Source: Panulirus ornatus
Lineage: Eukaryota > Arthropoda > Malacostraca > Decapoda > Palinuridae
Length of the DNA: 64,000 nt
Direction: 5' to 3'
Assembly: GCF_036320965.1 (NCBI RefSeq)
Contig: NC_092232.1
Location: 57,730,200 to 57,794,199, forward strand
The notes beneath the pieces were generated by a model, which made no database searches, was not told the origin of the DNA, and was given only the letters and a program-made list of their open reading frames with translations. Shown here in pieces: positions 52,754 through 64,000 of the stretch. The position numbers and the translations under genes were made by a program. Every line of letters starts with the position of its first letter. Position 1 is the stretch's first letter.

Positions 52754-53690
52754 CGGCGCCAGGCTGGAGGCGGGGCATCGTGACGTCACAGGCAAGTCCC
52801 TCCCCCCGCCAGATCCAAACATGTGTTGTGTCTGGTGATGGCGGTTCAAGATTTCCCACATTAATATTGATCTTTATATTATCATCCACTCCCAAAGTCA
52901 CCTGGCATTCTTGTGTTTCAACAACAGACGTGATATATGCAACACCAGGCAAACATTGTACCATTATCTGATAGGTTAATTGGTGCACAATCAAGAACCA
53001 GTGAATTTCATCGCCGCCATAAGTAAGTAAGGAAGGTGACTTTAATGATGATAAATACGACCTGGTATGGCTGTGTCTACACACTACCGCCATCTGGTCA
53101 ACCTGGTACATATGATCATTTAAACTCTGACATTTAAACACAATCTTTAAAAATGAGTCCCACAAACACGAACTTAAAATCCATCCATTCAACTCCGTCA
53201 TTTATTCAGGAACATTTAGTATTCGAGCGTTATCATTTCAGCTGCGTTATTTGATCAGAGACTTTTAAACTACATTATATAAAGACAAACCTTGCAAGTA
53301 TGTCATTTAAACGAAAATTTGTGCAAAGCGTCATTGAAACTTAAACTTTTGATCCCGTCAATAACTTTAAAATTCTCTCAAACAACTGCGAACTTTTAAA
53401 CTCCGTCAAATTGCAGCTGTTTTAGGAAATGTCTCATTTAATTGATAAGAATTATAGTCACTTAATTCAAGGATATCCTTTGAAGTCTGTCTTTATATAA
53501 TGAACCATCAAACTCCGTCTCTGGAAATAAACTTAAGCTTTAGTTCAGTTACTGGAAAGGAAGTTTGTACATTCTATTGAAGTCCATCACTTAACGCGAA
53601 CTTTTAAATGCTTCCATTTAGCTGGGCCATTCATTCCCTGGCTACCATTCATAATATGGCCTTTTAAACTCTGTGTCTACGATGTTCTGT
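52751..53690 (-). repeat. Family Z copy 3 with conserved 350-bp module
   Basis: Inverted copy. 52751-53095 matches 39866-40215 almost perfectly, including TGACGTCA (52781-52788); 53100-53690 is diverged Z sequence. The open frame through the module encodes the same peptide as in copy 2. Confidence 0.62.
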
Positions 53691-53825
53691 TCACCGTTGT
53701 CCACAGTATCGAGATAGCACCAGGAACATAAGATAATGCTTCATACCCTCACATACATTCCTTACCTGTCATATGTAATGCAACGAAAACACAGCCCACA
53801 GTCCACAACCAGGCCCTACAACCCT

Positions 53826-54290
53826 GTCCGTGGTTTACCCCATTTCATTCATATGTCCTGCTTCAGTTTACCGATAGCAGGTCGTCCTCTGTAAATCACA
53901 TCGCCCCAGTTCACTTTATCCTATACACGCCTCTCACGTGACCTTGAGCATATTCAGGCCCTGATCACTCAAACTCTTGTTCACTTCCTCTATCCATCTC
54001 CAATATGGTCGCCCTAATCTTGTCCCCTACACTTCTGACACATGTATCCTCCTTTAACCTCCCCTCACTCACTCTCTCCAAATGTCTAAACCATTTCAGT
54101 ACACCTTCTTCAGCTCTGTCAACCATGCTCTATTTATCATCACACATCTCTCTTACCCTATCATTACTTACTGGATCAACCCGCGTCACACCACATGTTG
54201 TCCTCAGACATTTCATTTTCAACACATTCAATCTATCATCAAATCTTCCTCATACTGTCTCTACCTTCACCGCCGACTGACATCACTGTT
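53826..54290 (-). pseudogene. Old LINE 3' end (L11)
   Basis: Degenerate minus-strand match to the LINE C-terminal region and 3' UTR (TGGTTTACCCC, CAGGCCCTGATCACTCAAA, TCCATGTGT-type HMERM region), with many substitutions. It ends near 54260 at the codons around RRRMDVLEM. Confidence 0.72.
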
Positions 54291-54540
54291 CAAACTCAGG
54301 AATGTCTATACCATATTTATTGTACCTGAGCCGCGCCCCAGCCAGGTCCTCCTGACTAACTAGAGCCACACACACACACACAGGCACCAGCTGGACACAA
54401 TACAGAACACAACACACACAATCCTCCTGGGTCCATCTCACACCACCTACCAAGATGTGCTCATCTGGCTGACCACGTCCACCCAATCAACACCACCAGC
54501 TCACCCCCTGCCCCCCATCACCTCCACCCCCGGCACAATG

Positions 54541-54543
<3 letters not shown>

Positions 54544-54617
<74 letters not shown>
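54544..54617. repeat. (TC)n microsatellite
   Basis: About 74 bp of pure TC. Confidence 0.95.
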
Positions 54618-54620
<3 letters not shown>

Positions 54621-55789
54621 ATCCCCCCGCACCGCCGTTCGTCAGTACACTCGACTTGTACCAATCACAGCTGGAACACAGAGATATAAGACCAGTCCTA
54701 TACCTGTTATTGTGAACGTCCAGGAACAAGTACACAAGCTAAGCAAGTAAACTGCTGCTCAGTTTTCCACTTATCGACTTAGTTAAGACAAACAAAATAT
54801 CACCAGGTGTACCACAGTGGTGTGTGCCCGACTGACTCAGTAACATCATTACTGGAACTCCACCAGAGTTTGTGTTGTCGCTTACCCCTCCGGAGCCACA
54901 GTCGACCGACCTCACATAAATAGCAATTGATAGTTTGAGGAAAATAATGATTCCTGCCTTAAAGGTCAATAGTGAGGAATGGTCGGTCTTCAAGATTATT
55001 GCTCTGATGTTAACAAACATGGCCAAGTGAATCTTGTCATTTGTAGTAGAAACGTTAATTCTATTATGGAAGTGAGCAATGGAAGGAGTGATGCACATTG
55101 ATCAGGTGGAGGAAGTAGGTGAGGTAAGGTGTGATGGTCAGTCACACCATTTACATGTTGGTCACAGGAAGAGTTTAGTAAACACTATCGTCTCTCACAA
55201 GAATGAACCAGGTTTGTTCTGGAGAAGATAAGAGGGAGGCAGGCAGGGAGGGAGGGAGGCTGCCTAGATGGAAGAGGTCAATTATGGTAAGATTACTGGA
55301 ATGATTGACATTATTATATCTGATGTAGGAATAATGAGCCTCATAGTTTGCCTGATCTTCGTAACGTTCATCACGATCACTTTATGTAATAACTCACAAT
55401 GATATATAATCTCCACATCTCACACCCTCACTCATACTCTAGTTCTTTAATATAACACCAGTGCAAAACATAATGGCTCACTAACCAAAGATATTAGCGC
55501 CGTGTGCCTTAATTACTAATTCATCCTCATTCTTAATAAAAATAACAAGAACATTCATCTACCGAGGCTTCTAATGAATCTAATAGTCTATCAATGATGA
55601 CATTTATATTCATCTTCCTTCAACCTTCTGAAATGTTAATCTTCTTTCATGTGTGACCTTAAAATCAGTTCAGGTTTTGCCACACTAAAACATTAAATTC
55701 ATCAACTTGTTATTTTCAACTACTTTCCCATTCCAACTGAGTGGAGCAAGACAACCCTTTTTTATTGAAGGATAAGTTATGAAGGTTCA
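54618..55789. other. Spacer, no gene recognised
   Basis: No coding or RNA signal seen. Confidence 0.45.
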
Positions 55790-56164
55790 CTTCTCTACTC
55801 TCGTCCCAAGCCTCTCTCTCCTGTCCTGCCTGACTCTCGTCCCAAGCCTCTCTCTCCTGTCCTGCCTGACTCTCGTCCCAAGCCTCTCTCTCCTGTCCTG
55901 CCTGACTCTCGTCCCAAGCCTCTCTCTCCTGTCCAGCCTGACTCTCGTCCCAAGCCTCTCTCTCCTGTCCAGCCTGACTCTCGTCCCAAGCCTCTCTCTC
56001 CTGTCCTGCCTGACTCTCGTCCCAAGCCTCTCTCTCTCGAGTCCATCCTAACTATCATGACAATTCTCCGTCACAGTGTCTTACCCTAAGCCTCTATTTC
56101 CTTCACAGCCTTTTCCACATCTAAAGCCTCTCTCTCTCGTGTCCAGCCTCTCTCACACAGTCTC

Positions 56165-56263
<99 letters not shown>

Positions 56264-57345
56264 TCTCGTTTCCAGCATCTCCCATTCCAAGCCTCTCTCT
56301 CGTTCACTGCCTCCCTCTCCCTTGAAGATTCTCTCTTTTCCCGCCTCTCTCATCCCAGGCCTCTCTCTCGTGTTCAACCTAACCTTCATCCCAAGCCTCA
56401 CTTTCCTTTTCATCCTCTCTTATACAAAGTTTATTCCTCTTCCACAGCCTTACTCTCTATCAAAGGTCTCTCGTGTCCAGCATCTCCCACCACAAGTCTC
56501 TCTCATGTTTAGCTTTCTCTCATCCCGAGCTTCTCTCAACTTCGAAGCCTCACTCTCCTGCCAAGCCTCTCTCTCATGCCCAGCCTCTCTCATCCCAAGC
56601 CTCTCTCTCCTTCAAAGCCTCACTCTCCGGCCAAACATCTTGTGTTCAGCCTCTCTCATCCCGAGCCTTTCTCTCCTACAAAGCCTCACTCTCATCCCAG
56701 GCCTCACTCTCCCTCCCTCTACACCAGCGGTATTTAAACATTTTCAGTGTTGCAGGTCCACATGAATTTGGGGAAGAATTAGAGAAATTATGGAACTCTT
56801 TATAATGTGTCCCATTATCACAATGTTGCTTGAAATCTTACAGTTGCACATGCCGGGCTACCACAATAACAGCCACCTGATTGCCACTCTCCTGGAGGAG
56901 GAGGAAGAAGCCGATGTTGTGATAGTAAACATCACATGATGTATCACTAATGGTCATAAGATCAAACATTATGGCTACACATCCCGACAATCACCAGACT
57001 GTGTGTGGCACAGCACGAAGGACGGAGTCGCCCGCCAGTCTTGTACGAAGCACAATACAATATCTCACTACTTCCTGCCGCTTTCAATACTTTCTATCAG
57101 TCAAGATACTCACACTACGTACGTACGTACATCGTTCTATTATCCTTTGTACATCTTCACTACAGGCGTTTTGGACCTTATCTGAATGAGTCACATCAAA
57201 TGTTTATCAAGGACACGGAACACATTACACTTGTCCACTGTCTTTGTCTTTCATACTCTATCTTTCATACTTGCTTGCCATTATTACACGAAAGTCCTCT
57301 TGGGAACTTATCGTGTTTCATTTTCCTCGTGGACTCATAGGAATA
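55790..57345 (-). repeat. Right inverted arm, GA/TC-rich and flank
   Basis: Inverted counterpart of 9408-11790. From left to right: 36-bp array (55796-56040, ~6.8 copies, identical unit to 11552-11788), (TC)n 56167-56256, degenerate units to 56720, then non-repetitive sequence including the TACG repeat near 57117 and a PLE tail remnant at 57280-57345. The 15-copy array of the left arm is absent here. Confidence 0.8.
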
Positions 57346-57411
57346 TATACATATATGCAAATATATATATACAAACTAAGTGCATACGAAGGCGCACTTT
57401 CATGAAACTTA

Positions 57412-57484
57412 CAAACCTCCAACAGCCAGGATCGAACCCGGAACCCTGTGCAACAGGCAGGAACGCTACCGCTAGGCTATGATC
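57412..57484 (-). repeat. tRNA-derived SINE-like head
   Basis: Inverted partner of 9232-9304, with A box TAGCCTAGCGG and B box GGTTCGATCC on the minus strand. Stems are imperfect. Confidence 0.6.
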
Positions 57485-57549
57485 GCCCCTAATAGAGAAA
57501 TAGCTATTCGAATACTATGTACTCGAATACCCTTCGTCTCACGTTGGTG

Positions 57550-57622
57550 AGCAATGGTGGCTACACCGGTCTTCCTCCACCTGTTCCACAGGGGTCACGG
57601 GTTCGATCCTGACTGTTGGAAG
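57550..57622 (+). repeat. Degraded tRNA-derived SINE-like head
   Basis: The 3' half (CACAGGGGTCACGGGTTCGATCCTGACTGTTGGA) matches the heads at 9232 and 57412; the A box is not recognisable. It is followed by (AT)n/(GT)n to 57785. Confidence 0.5.
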
Positions 57623-57625
57623 TTT

Positions 57626-57785
<160 letters not shown>

Positions 57786-58844
57786 CGGATAACTTTAAGG
57801 CTGGCCAGGGTGTACTGGTGATGTCTTTGACCTGAAATGTAAGTTCAAGCCCTTAGGCCGACCCTGCACCTAGCTTGAATCCTTTTGTGTTCACTATACT
57901 CTTCTTTACTACATCTCCTCTCCTTAATCCCTTTATCTTCACTATGCAAGGATTATCATAATCTTCACTACAACCTCATCTTCATATGACCTTATCTTGA
58001 CTAAGCTGCTTTCAAGGAAGGCTTTAGATTTTACCTGCTCACACAAACAACGTACTTACACGGGGCCCGACCAGTGCAAATAGATGATTACACACACCTA
58101 CACACACCACCACCACTAATAATACACAGAGAAATAACCTTTTCGGTTGGCTTTGTATCCGGCCTTCAACGTTGTTTGGAGGATTTGGGGGATCAGGTCA
58201 ATAAGATTAAGTTCACTACAACCTCATATTCACTAACGTGTATCTTCACTACTAGCGTATATTCACTAAATCATATCTTCCCTACACTCTCTTCTTCACT
58301 ACACCGTTATTTCTACCATACCATCATCATTGCACTCTCAAATGTTCATTAAAAATAATTCTTATCTTTACTTCATAATCATTTTGATTAAACCATACCC
58401 CTTGATAACCATTATCTCTACTACATTCATACCTTCACTACATTCTTTCCTTCATTACAAGCTATCTTGACAATATCCTTATCATCACTATACTCTTCCT
58501 CACTACACTCTCATCTTAACATCATCTTCTGTTTACCGAACTTAGTTCAAAGTCTGACTTGAACGTAGCTTTGGAAAGTTTGTGTTCCTCATTGTGTTAC
58601 CTCCTTATCATCATTGTAAAGGCAATTGTCACCACTCCCCAACTAAACCCTCATCGTCACTACACTCTCATCATTATCATTACTTCTTGATGTTCAATAC
58701 AAAATCTCAACATATACATTCATCTTCACCACAGAATAATTTTCATTGCACCTTAATCTTCATTACTCCTTGTTTCAGCTACATCCGTATCTTCCATTCA
58801 TTCTTATATCTTATATTAGTTACATCTTTACAATATCTTTATAT

Positions 58845-58982
58845 CTTCTCTGTTCCGTCTTTTGGAAAATTGAAAATGAGAGTAAAGGATTTCCGGCCTT
58901 CTGATCCCTCCTCTTTTAGTCGCCTTGTACGACACGCAGGGAATACATGGCAAGTATACTTTCTTCCCTATCCCCAGGGATA
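58845..58982 (-). mobile_element. SINE-like body fused to 5S head (copy 4)
   Basis: Complement of the shared module, directly continuous with the 5S fragment. Confidence 0.62.
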
Positions 58983-59061
58983 ACAGCATCTGGTGTTCCC
59001 AGACGGTCACCCATCCAAGTACTAACCAGACCCAACGTTGCTTAACTTCCCTGATCGAACG
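58983..59061 (-). pseudogene. 5S rRNA 3' fragment (copy 4)
   Basis: Truncated at the same point against (AT)n as the other three copies. Confidence 0.85.
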
Positions 59062-59156
<95 letters not shown>

Positions 59157-59199
59157 CATATACAAGACTGAAAATAATGAATTTCCCAAATAACAAAAA

Positions 59200-59271
59200 T
59201 GGAAGCGCCGGGGTTTGAACCCGGGTCCTCTCGCATGCCAAGCGAGTGCTCTACCACTGAGCTACGCCCCC
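59200..59271 (-). tRNA. tRNA-Ala-like gene, anticodon GGC (copy 4)
   Basis: Perfect 72-nt cloverleaf identical in layout to copies 1 and 3. Confidence 0.78.
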
Positions 59272-59801
59272 AAGAACATATTTTGTGACATAGTATTATA
59301 TGAAGCACTGAGATTACCACGGCAAAATAGTGTTTGACCGACCGTTGCCGACTAGCCGGCAAAATAACCACAGGGTAAATCTCCATGTTGCTGTCGTGTT
59401 TTCCTCTCAATTTTCCACGAAGAAATGAGTTTTACTTTTTTATTGTCGTTGCAATAGACTGGAACTAAACAATAGACTGGAACTAAGCAATAGACTGGAA
59501 CTAAGCTGACCTGGTATGAGGTCAGAGCCCTCATTATCATCCCTGCTAACTACCGGAAGCAGATTAAGTCGTTCCACAACCGATGTCCGGCCCATGTTAA
59601 CTCTGATGTGCCCAGCAGTTGGAGGAGGATCGCCAGAAGCTTCTGGAAGATTTCAAGGACGTCTTGGTGGACCTGACCCTTTCAGATAAGGTCGAAAACC
59701 CCAATTTATTGTGAAGATCTTCACTATAACGTTGGACGAACATACTGAATGTTGCACACATGTGATGCGGACAAAATGAAAAAAGATAAAGACAAAAATT
59801 A

Positions 59802-59873
59802 TGTCTGGTGTGGGTCTCGAACCCACGACCTTGAGTGTGTGAGACTCACGCTCTACCACTGAGCTAACCAGAC
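59802..59873 (-). tRNA. tRNA-like gene, anticodon CAC (Val-type)
   Basis: Perfect cloverleaf identical to 38448-38519, loop CTCACAC. Confidence 0.75.
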
Positions 59874-60015
59874 AATAGAAAATACGTCTGTTTCTTCAAT
59901 TTGAATTAATGAAAATCTTTGCGAGGCAGCGTTTAGAAAAGAAAGATGTCTTTGACGAAATTTACTTGCTTGGCTCCTTCTTCTGTTCCTCATTATCGAA
60001 AGTAAACATACTGAA

Positions 60016-60395
<380 letters not shown>

Positions 60396-60470
<75 letters not shown>
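60396..60470. repeat. (AT)n microsatellite at hairpin centre
   Basis: Separates two oppositely oriented SINE-like copies. Confidence 0.95.
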
Positions 60471-60474
<4 letters not shown>

Positions 60475-60713
60475 CTTTTCTTTCTTTTAAACTATCCGCC
60501 ATTTCCCGCATTAGCGAGGTAGCGTTAAGAACAGAGGACTGGGCCTTTGTGGAATATCCTCACCTGGCCCCTCGGTTCCTTCTTTTGGAAAAGTAAAAGA
60601 AAAAGGAAAAAAAAAAACGAGGAGGGGGAGGATTTCCAGCCTCCTGCTCCTCCCCTTTTAGTCGCCTTTACGACACGCAGGGAATACGTGGGAAGTATTC
60701 TTCATCCTATCCC
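60471..60713 (-). mobile_element. Free SINE-like element copy, inverted
   Basis: Minus-strand copy of the element at 60149-60395, with the same ends. The two form an imperfect 240-bp inverted repeat. Confidence 0.7.
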
Positions 60714-61260
60714 ATATATATATATATTTATTATATATATTATATATATATATATATATTATAATTTATATATAATATATATATTGGAATGGATACGATT
60801 TTGCCACGTGATCAAGTATATCTTCTGAGTCCTCTAGGAAAATAATCACGATAAGTTCCCAATGTGCACTTTCGTGCAATACCATCACATTCATCAAGGG
60901 AGACACAAGGGAGAAATATAACACCTCAATGATATACAAACGAAGTGAGACGTAGCTAGGACGCCATTTGGTAAACATGTGATTGCCAAGCAGACAACAA
61001 GGTGATATATACTTATTATGTAGGACAAGAAGGTGAATTGTTTAAACATTTTTTCAACATTTAAAGTTAACCAATTTGTATAGACCATCACTAATATTAA
61101 GATTATAACTGTGTATCAGAAATAGAAGATTAAATTATATTTTCGTGGTACTTGAGTTAGATTAATAACTGAGATGGCATTATTAACTCTAATTCCAGTA
61201 CCACGAGGAAATTATCATTGATCTTCTTTATTAAATACACAAAGGATTATATACCTTAAA
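60714..61260 (-). mobile_element. Degenerate Penelope-like 3' end (copy h)
   Basis: An AT tract, then PLE tail on the minus strand, and beyond about 61150 the inverted coding piece as at 39115-39206. Many one-base indels against copy e; the hammerhead boxes are broken (TTCATCAAGG). Confidence 0.6.
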
Positions 61261-62297
61261 GGAAACAACCATGATGGTCAAAAATAAGCTTTAGGAATTG
61301 AAGTTTATGAATGGAATATCAGTGAGACGATCAAATGTAGATTGAATGAGAGCGTAGTCAAATACAATTAAAAGGACAGATTATGATGGCACACAGGCAA
61401 GTATAACGGCCCAACTGAATGGTTGATTTAAAAGTTCGCTTTAGATGACGAATTTTGATAGATTATTCAAATTTCCATTCCTGTTATGAAACGTGATGGT
61501 TGTGTTCAGTTCAAAGAGACAAAGTTTTAAATGTTTGTGTTTAGGATGAACCACAAAGATATCGTTAAATTAACTGACATTAAAATTTGTCAATTAGTAA
61601 ATCATTTTGTACAATAGGGTTTATGGGTCAGAGTTAAAAGTTCGCCATTTTCATTACATCTAATTCAAAAGTTTGAGTTTCAATGATGGTTTGCACAAGC
61701 TTAACGTACATTTAAGTTTTGTGTTTATATGACGTATCTTAAAGGACTTTGCTTAAAATAAACGCGTGGAAGGTTTTACGTTCAAATGACCGGTGTTTAA
61801 GTTTATTGATGAATGGTAGATTTAAATGGATAGATTTTAAGTTCGCAGTTTTCAATGAAGCGACTTTAAACCTTGTGGTTGTATGTCACAGTTTAAATGT
61901 TGGTATGTACAATGTTGACCAGATGGCGGTAGTGTGTAGTGACACAGCCATACCAGGTCGTATTTATCAACATTAAAGTTCACCTTCCTTACATTACTTT
62001 ATGGCGGCGATTTGAAATTCACTGGTCTTGATTGTGCACCAATTACCTATCAGGATAATGGTACAATGTTTGCCTGGAGTTGCATATATCACGGGTCTGG
62101 TGTTTGAAACACAAGAAGCCAGGTGACTTGGGGTGTGATGTATTATAAAAGATCAATATAATGTGGGAAATCTTGAACCGCCGATCACCAGCACAACACA
62201 TGGTTGGATCCTGGCGGGGGGGGAGAGGGACTTGCCTGTGGGACGTCGGCAGCCCCGCCTCCAGCCTGGCGCGCTCTGTGTGTGTGGTGTTGTGTGT

Positions 62298-62332
<35 letters not shown>

Positions 62333-62335
62333 CTT
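61261..62335 (+). repeat. Family Z copy 4, indel-rich
   Basis: Same order as 39207-40260, including the conserved module (61915-62280) and (GT)n, but with frequent one-base gains and losses. The CRE-like palindrome is broken (GGGACGTCGG). Confidence 0.65.
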
Positions 62336-62689
62336 TAATCATTATCCACGTGAGTCTTTTGAGGAAGGATTTGTACACTTCGTGTTGCCCGTCTCTTAAC
62401 TTGTAGTGTTAAAATATGTTTTCACTCCTATGTGCGCTCACACACACTCACACACCACAACTCACAGCCATCACACACACCCACGCACATAAACCTATAA
62501 TATTATCTTGTATTTTCTTCTTCAGAAAGGATATCTTACACCTTAATTTTTAAAAGCCAGACAAATTTATAAAAACATATACATATATTTCCACACGTGT
62601 AGAATATGTTATGTATTGAAATGTGGCGGAGAAAATTCCCTTATATATTAACAAAACGTGGATGAGGACTGTAAAGAATTTGTACAAAA
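62336..62689. other. Spacer, no gene recognised
   Basis: Short CA-rich piece near 62440-62490, otherwise nothing. Confidence 0.4.
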
Positions 62690-63540
62690 CATAATGGTAC
62701 TTGTGATAAATGATTTATTTATGATAAATATGTTTGATGTTGGCATTATAATGGTTGTTCAGAACCAAGGTTCTTAAACCTGAATCAGTTGAAATTACTT
62801 ATAAGAAATAAAAGATCTGTTAAACTAAAATTTATGTGATTACTCACACCATATATCTTACTGTGGGTATCTTAAAACAAAATCCATTGCAAGGAGAGCT
62901 AGTTTAAGGCAGGAGCATTTCATTTTCTAAACAAAACATTTTACCTCTACATCCCTTTTCTTTCGTCACCCCATTTCTTGTGTTTACTACTATCAAGAAA
63001 TTCTTTCATGTAACATAAAAATTCTGTATAGGTTTTGATTAGTTCTTCAACGACGCACGTTGTATAACTCTTCGTTAGTGAAGTTCATTTCGTGTAATGG
63101 ATTATGCATTACAAAGTTGTGTCTATCACACAAGTTGTTAAACGTCCCAGGTAATGGGATTATTCTAGAGATTAGTGTATATCTAACATATATACGTGTT
63201 TTTTTAGATATGGTATAAAAAACTTTTCCTGAGGGACAGTACCTAAGAACTTTCGTTAAAGTTGATCAGTTTGTAAGTGAATCTAAAGCATTACAAAGCT
63301 GTGTCCATTACCACAGGTTGCTACTGATCCAGTAAAGGTATTCTTCCCCTTCTAGTTATCTATGCTTATCCTTCTGGCTTGATCCTTGCAAGTGATATAT
63401 ATGATGTGTAATTCTCTATACTTTAATCATTAAAATCAATCAGTTGAGGTGCAGAATCGCTGTTCATCCTGGTCACTCCACTCTTTACATGTATTTTTGA
63501 AAAGGTGTTACCGGACTCAACGTAAGTCGTTACACCAGGA
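62690..63540 (-). repeat. Family X copy 5, indel-rich
   Basis: Inverted family X sequence with many small indels against copies 3 and 4. Confidence 0.6.
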
Positions 63541-64000
63541 TGACATGTACATTGGGGAAAGGCTGTATCATCGACCAGGAAGGGAAGAAATAGCACAGTC
63601 TCGTCGAAAACCTTTTCGCTCATAGATATGTGCATCATCCCCTGCTCCTGTGTGGAGTTGCAAGGCAGCCACGAAGGGAAACGGCGGCGCCATCAAAAGA
63701 TGTGCGGGTGAAGTGGTGTTACTGCTCACACCACATCACTGGGCTGAGCCTCAGGACTGTTACCCTCCTCCTGGAAGGGACTATTTTTGTGTCCCTTCTC
63801 TTCACACTCCCGAGAACCCCTCAAATTCTCCTCCGGAATTCCTTTCCTACCAAACCCTTCCCTTCTAGTATCAGTAATCACAAGACAGACATTCATAGCT
63901 TTTCCATATGCAGCGACCTGCTGGACCTCGGGACGATCATTTTATGTTGAAACTTTTGGTTCACATTTCTGGCTCATGACCTTTAGGATGATAGCCCTTA
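63541..64000. other. Possible insertion next to family X, no gene recognised
   Basis: Sequence 63541-63945 has no counterpart in copy 4, while 63950-64000 matches 51176-51230 again. Short open frames here have no recognisable domain. Confidence 0.4.

Noticed and set aside
57117..57128. Repeated TACG as a regulatory palindrome
   Set aside because: It is a short simple repeat that occurs in both arms of the inverted duplication and has no other support.

Overview
This 64 kb window reads as intergenic, repeat-saturated DNA of an animal, most likely an arthropod and probably a decapod crustacean. The grounds are very long (AT)n, (GT)n, (GA)n and (ATT)n microsatellites, a short interstitial CCTAA/TTAGG tract (the arthropod telomere motif), an APE-type LINE family, Penelope-like element (PLE) remnants, mariner and CR1-type remnants, and tRNA/5S-derived elements. 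No operons, bacterial genes or complete host gene are visible. The species is inferred, not proven.

Layout. 0-7 kb: copy 1 of a pol III cassette block (tRNA-Ala, truncated 5S, SINE body), several 5'-truncated LINE copies and PLE 3' ends. 7-12 kb: cassette block copy 2 followed by GA-rich 36-bp arrays; this segment has an inverted counterpart at 55.8-60 kb. 12-16.6 kb: unique-looking DNA with a 40-bp array, a mariner remnant and a MITE-like inverted repeat. 16.6-20.4 kb: a 27-bp x ~103 minisatellite and a 62-bp x ~15.5 satellite. 20.4-28 kb: an old dispersed repeat (family Z), the telomeric tract, one possible host-type reading frame with an RFX-like winged helix (21.9-22.8 kb, minus) and family X repeats. 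28.1-32.2 kb: one nearly complete LINE in a 5'-inverted arrangement, inserted in a family X copy. 33-39 kb: tRNA-like element, CR1 3' end, PLE inverted pairs, a broken LINE, cassette block copy 3. 39-55 kb: family Z and X copies, ATT-rich DNA, a CACGTG-rich array, old LINE fragments and a doubtful decayed coding remnant. 55.8-60 kb: the inverted arm with cassette block copy 4. 60-64 kb: a hairpin of two SINE copies, then degenerate, indel-rich copies of PLE, Z and X.

How the parts relate. The LINE supplies endonuclease, reverse transcriptase and a conserved 3' end. A short non-autonomous element shares its body with the LINE 5' UTR and has a LINE-like tail, and in four places it is fused to a 5S rRNA head, as expected for a SINE3-type element. 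PLE 3' ends carry hammerhead-ribozyme-like cores. Nearly every mobile-element boundary lies on an (AT)n tract, so either these elements insert there or the tracts are recombination or assembly junctions.
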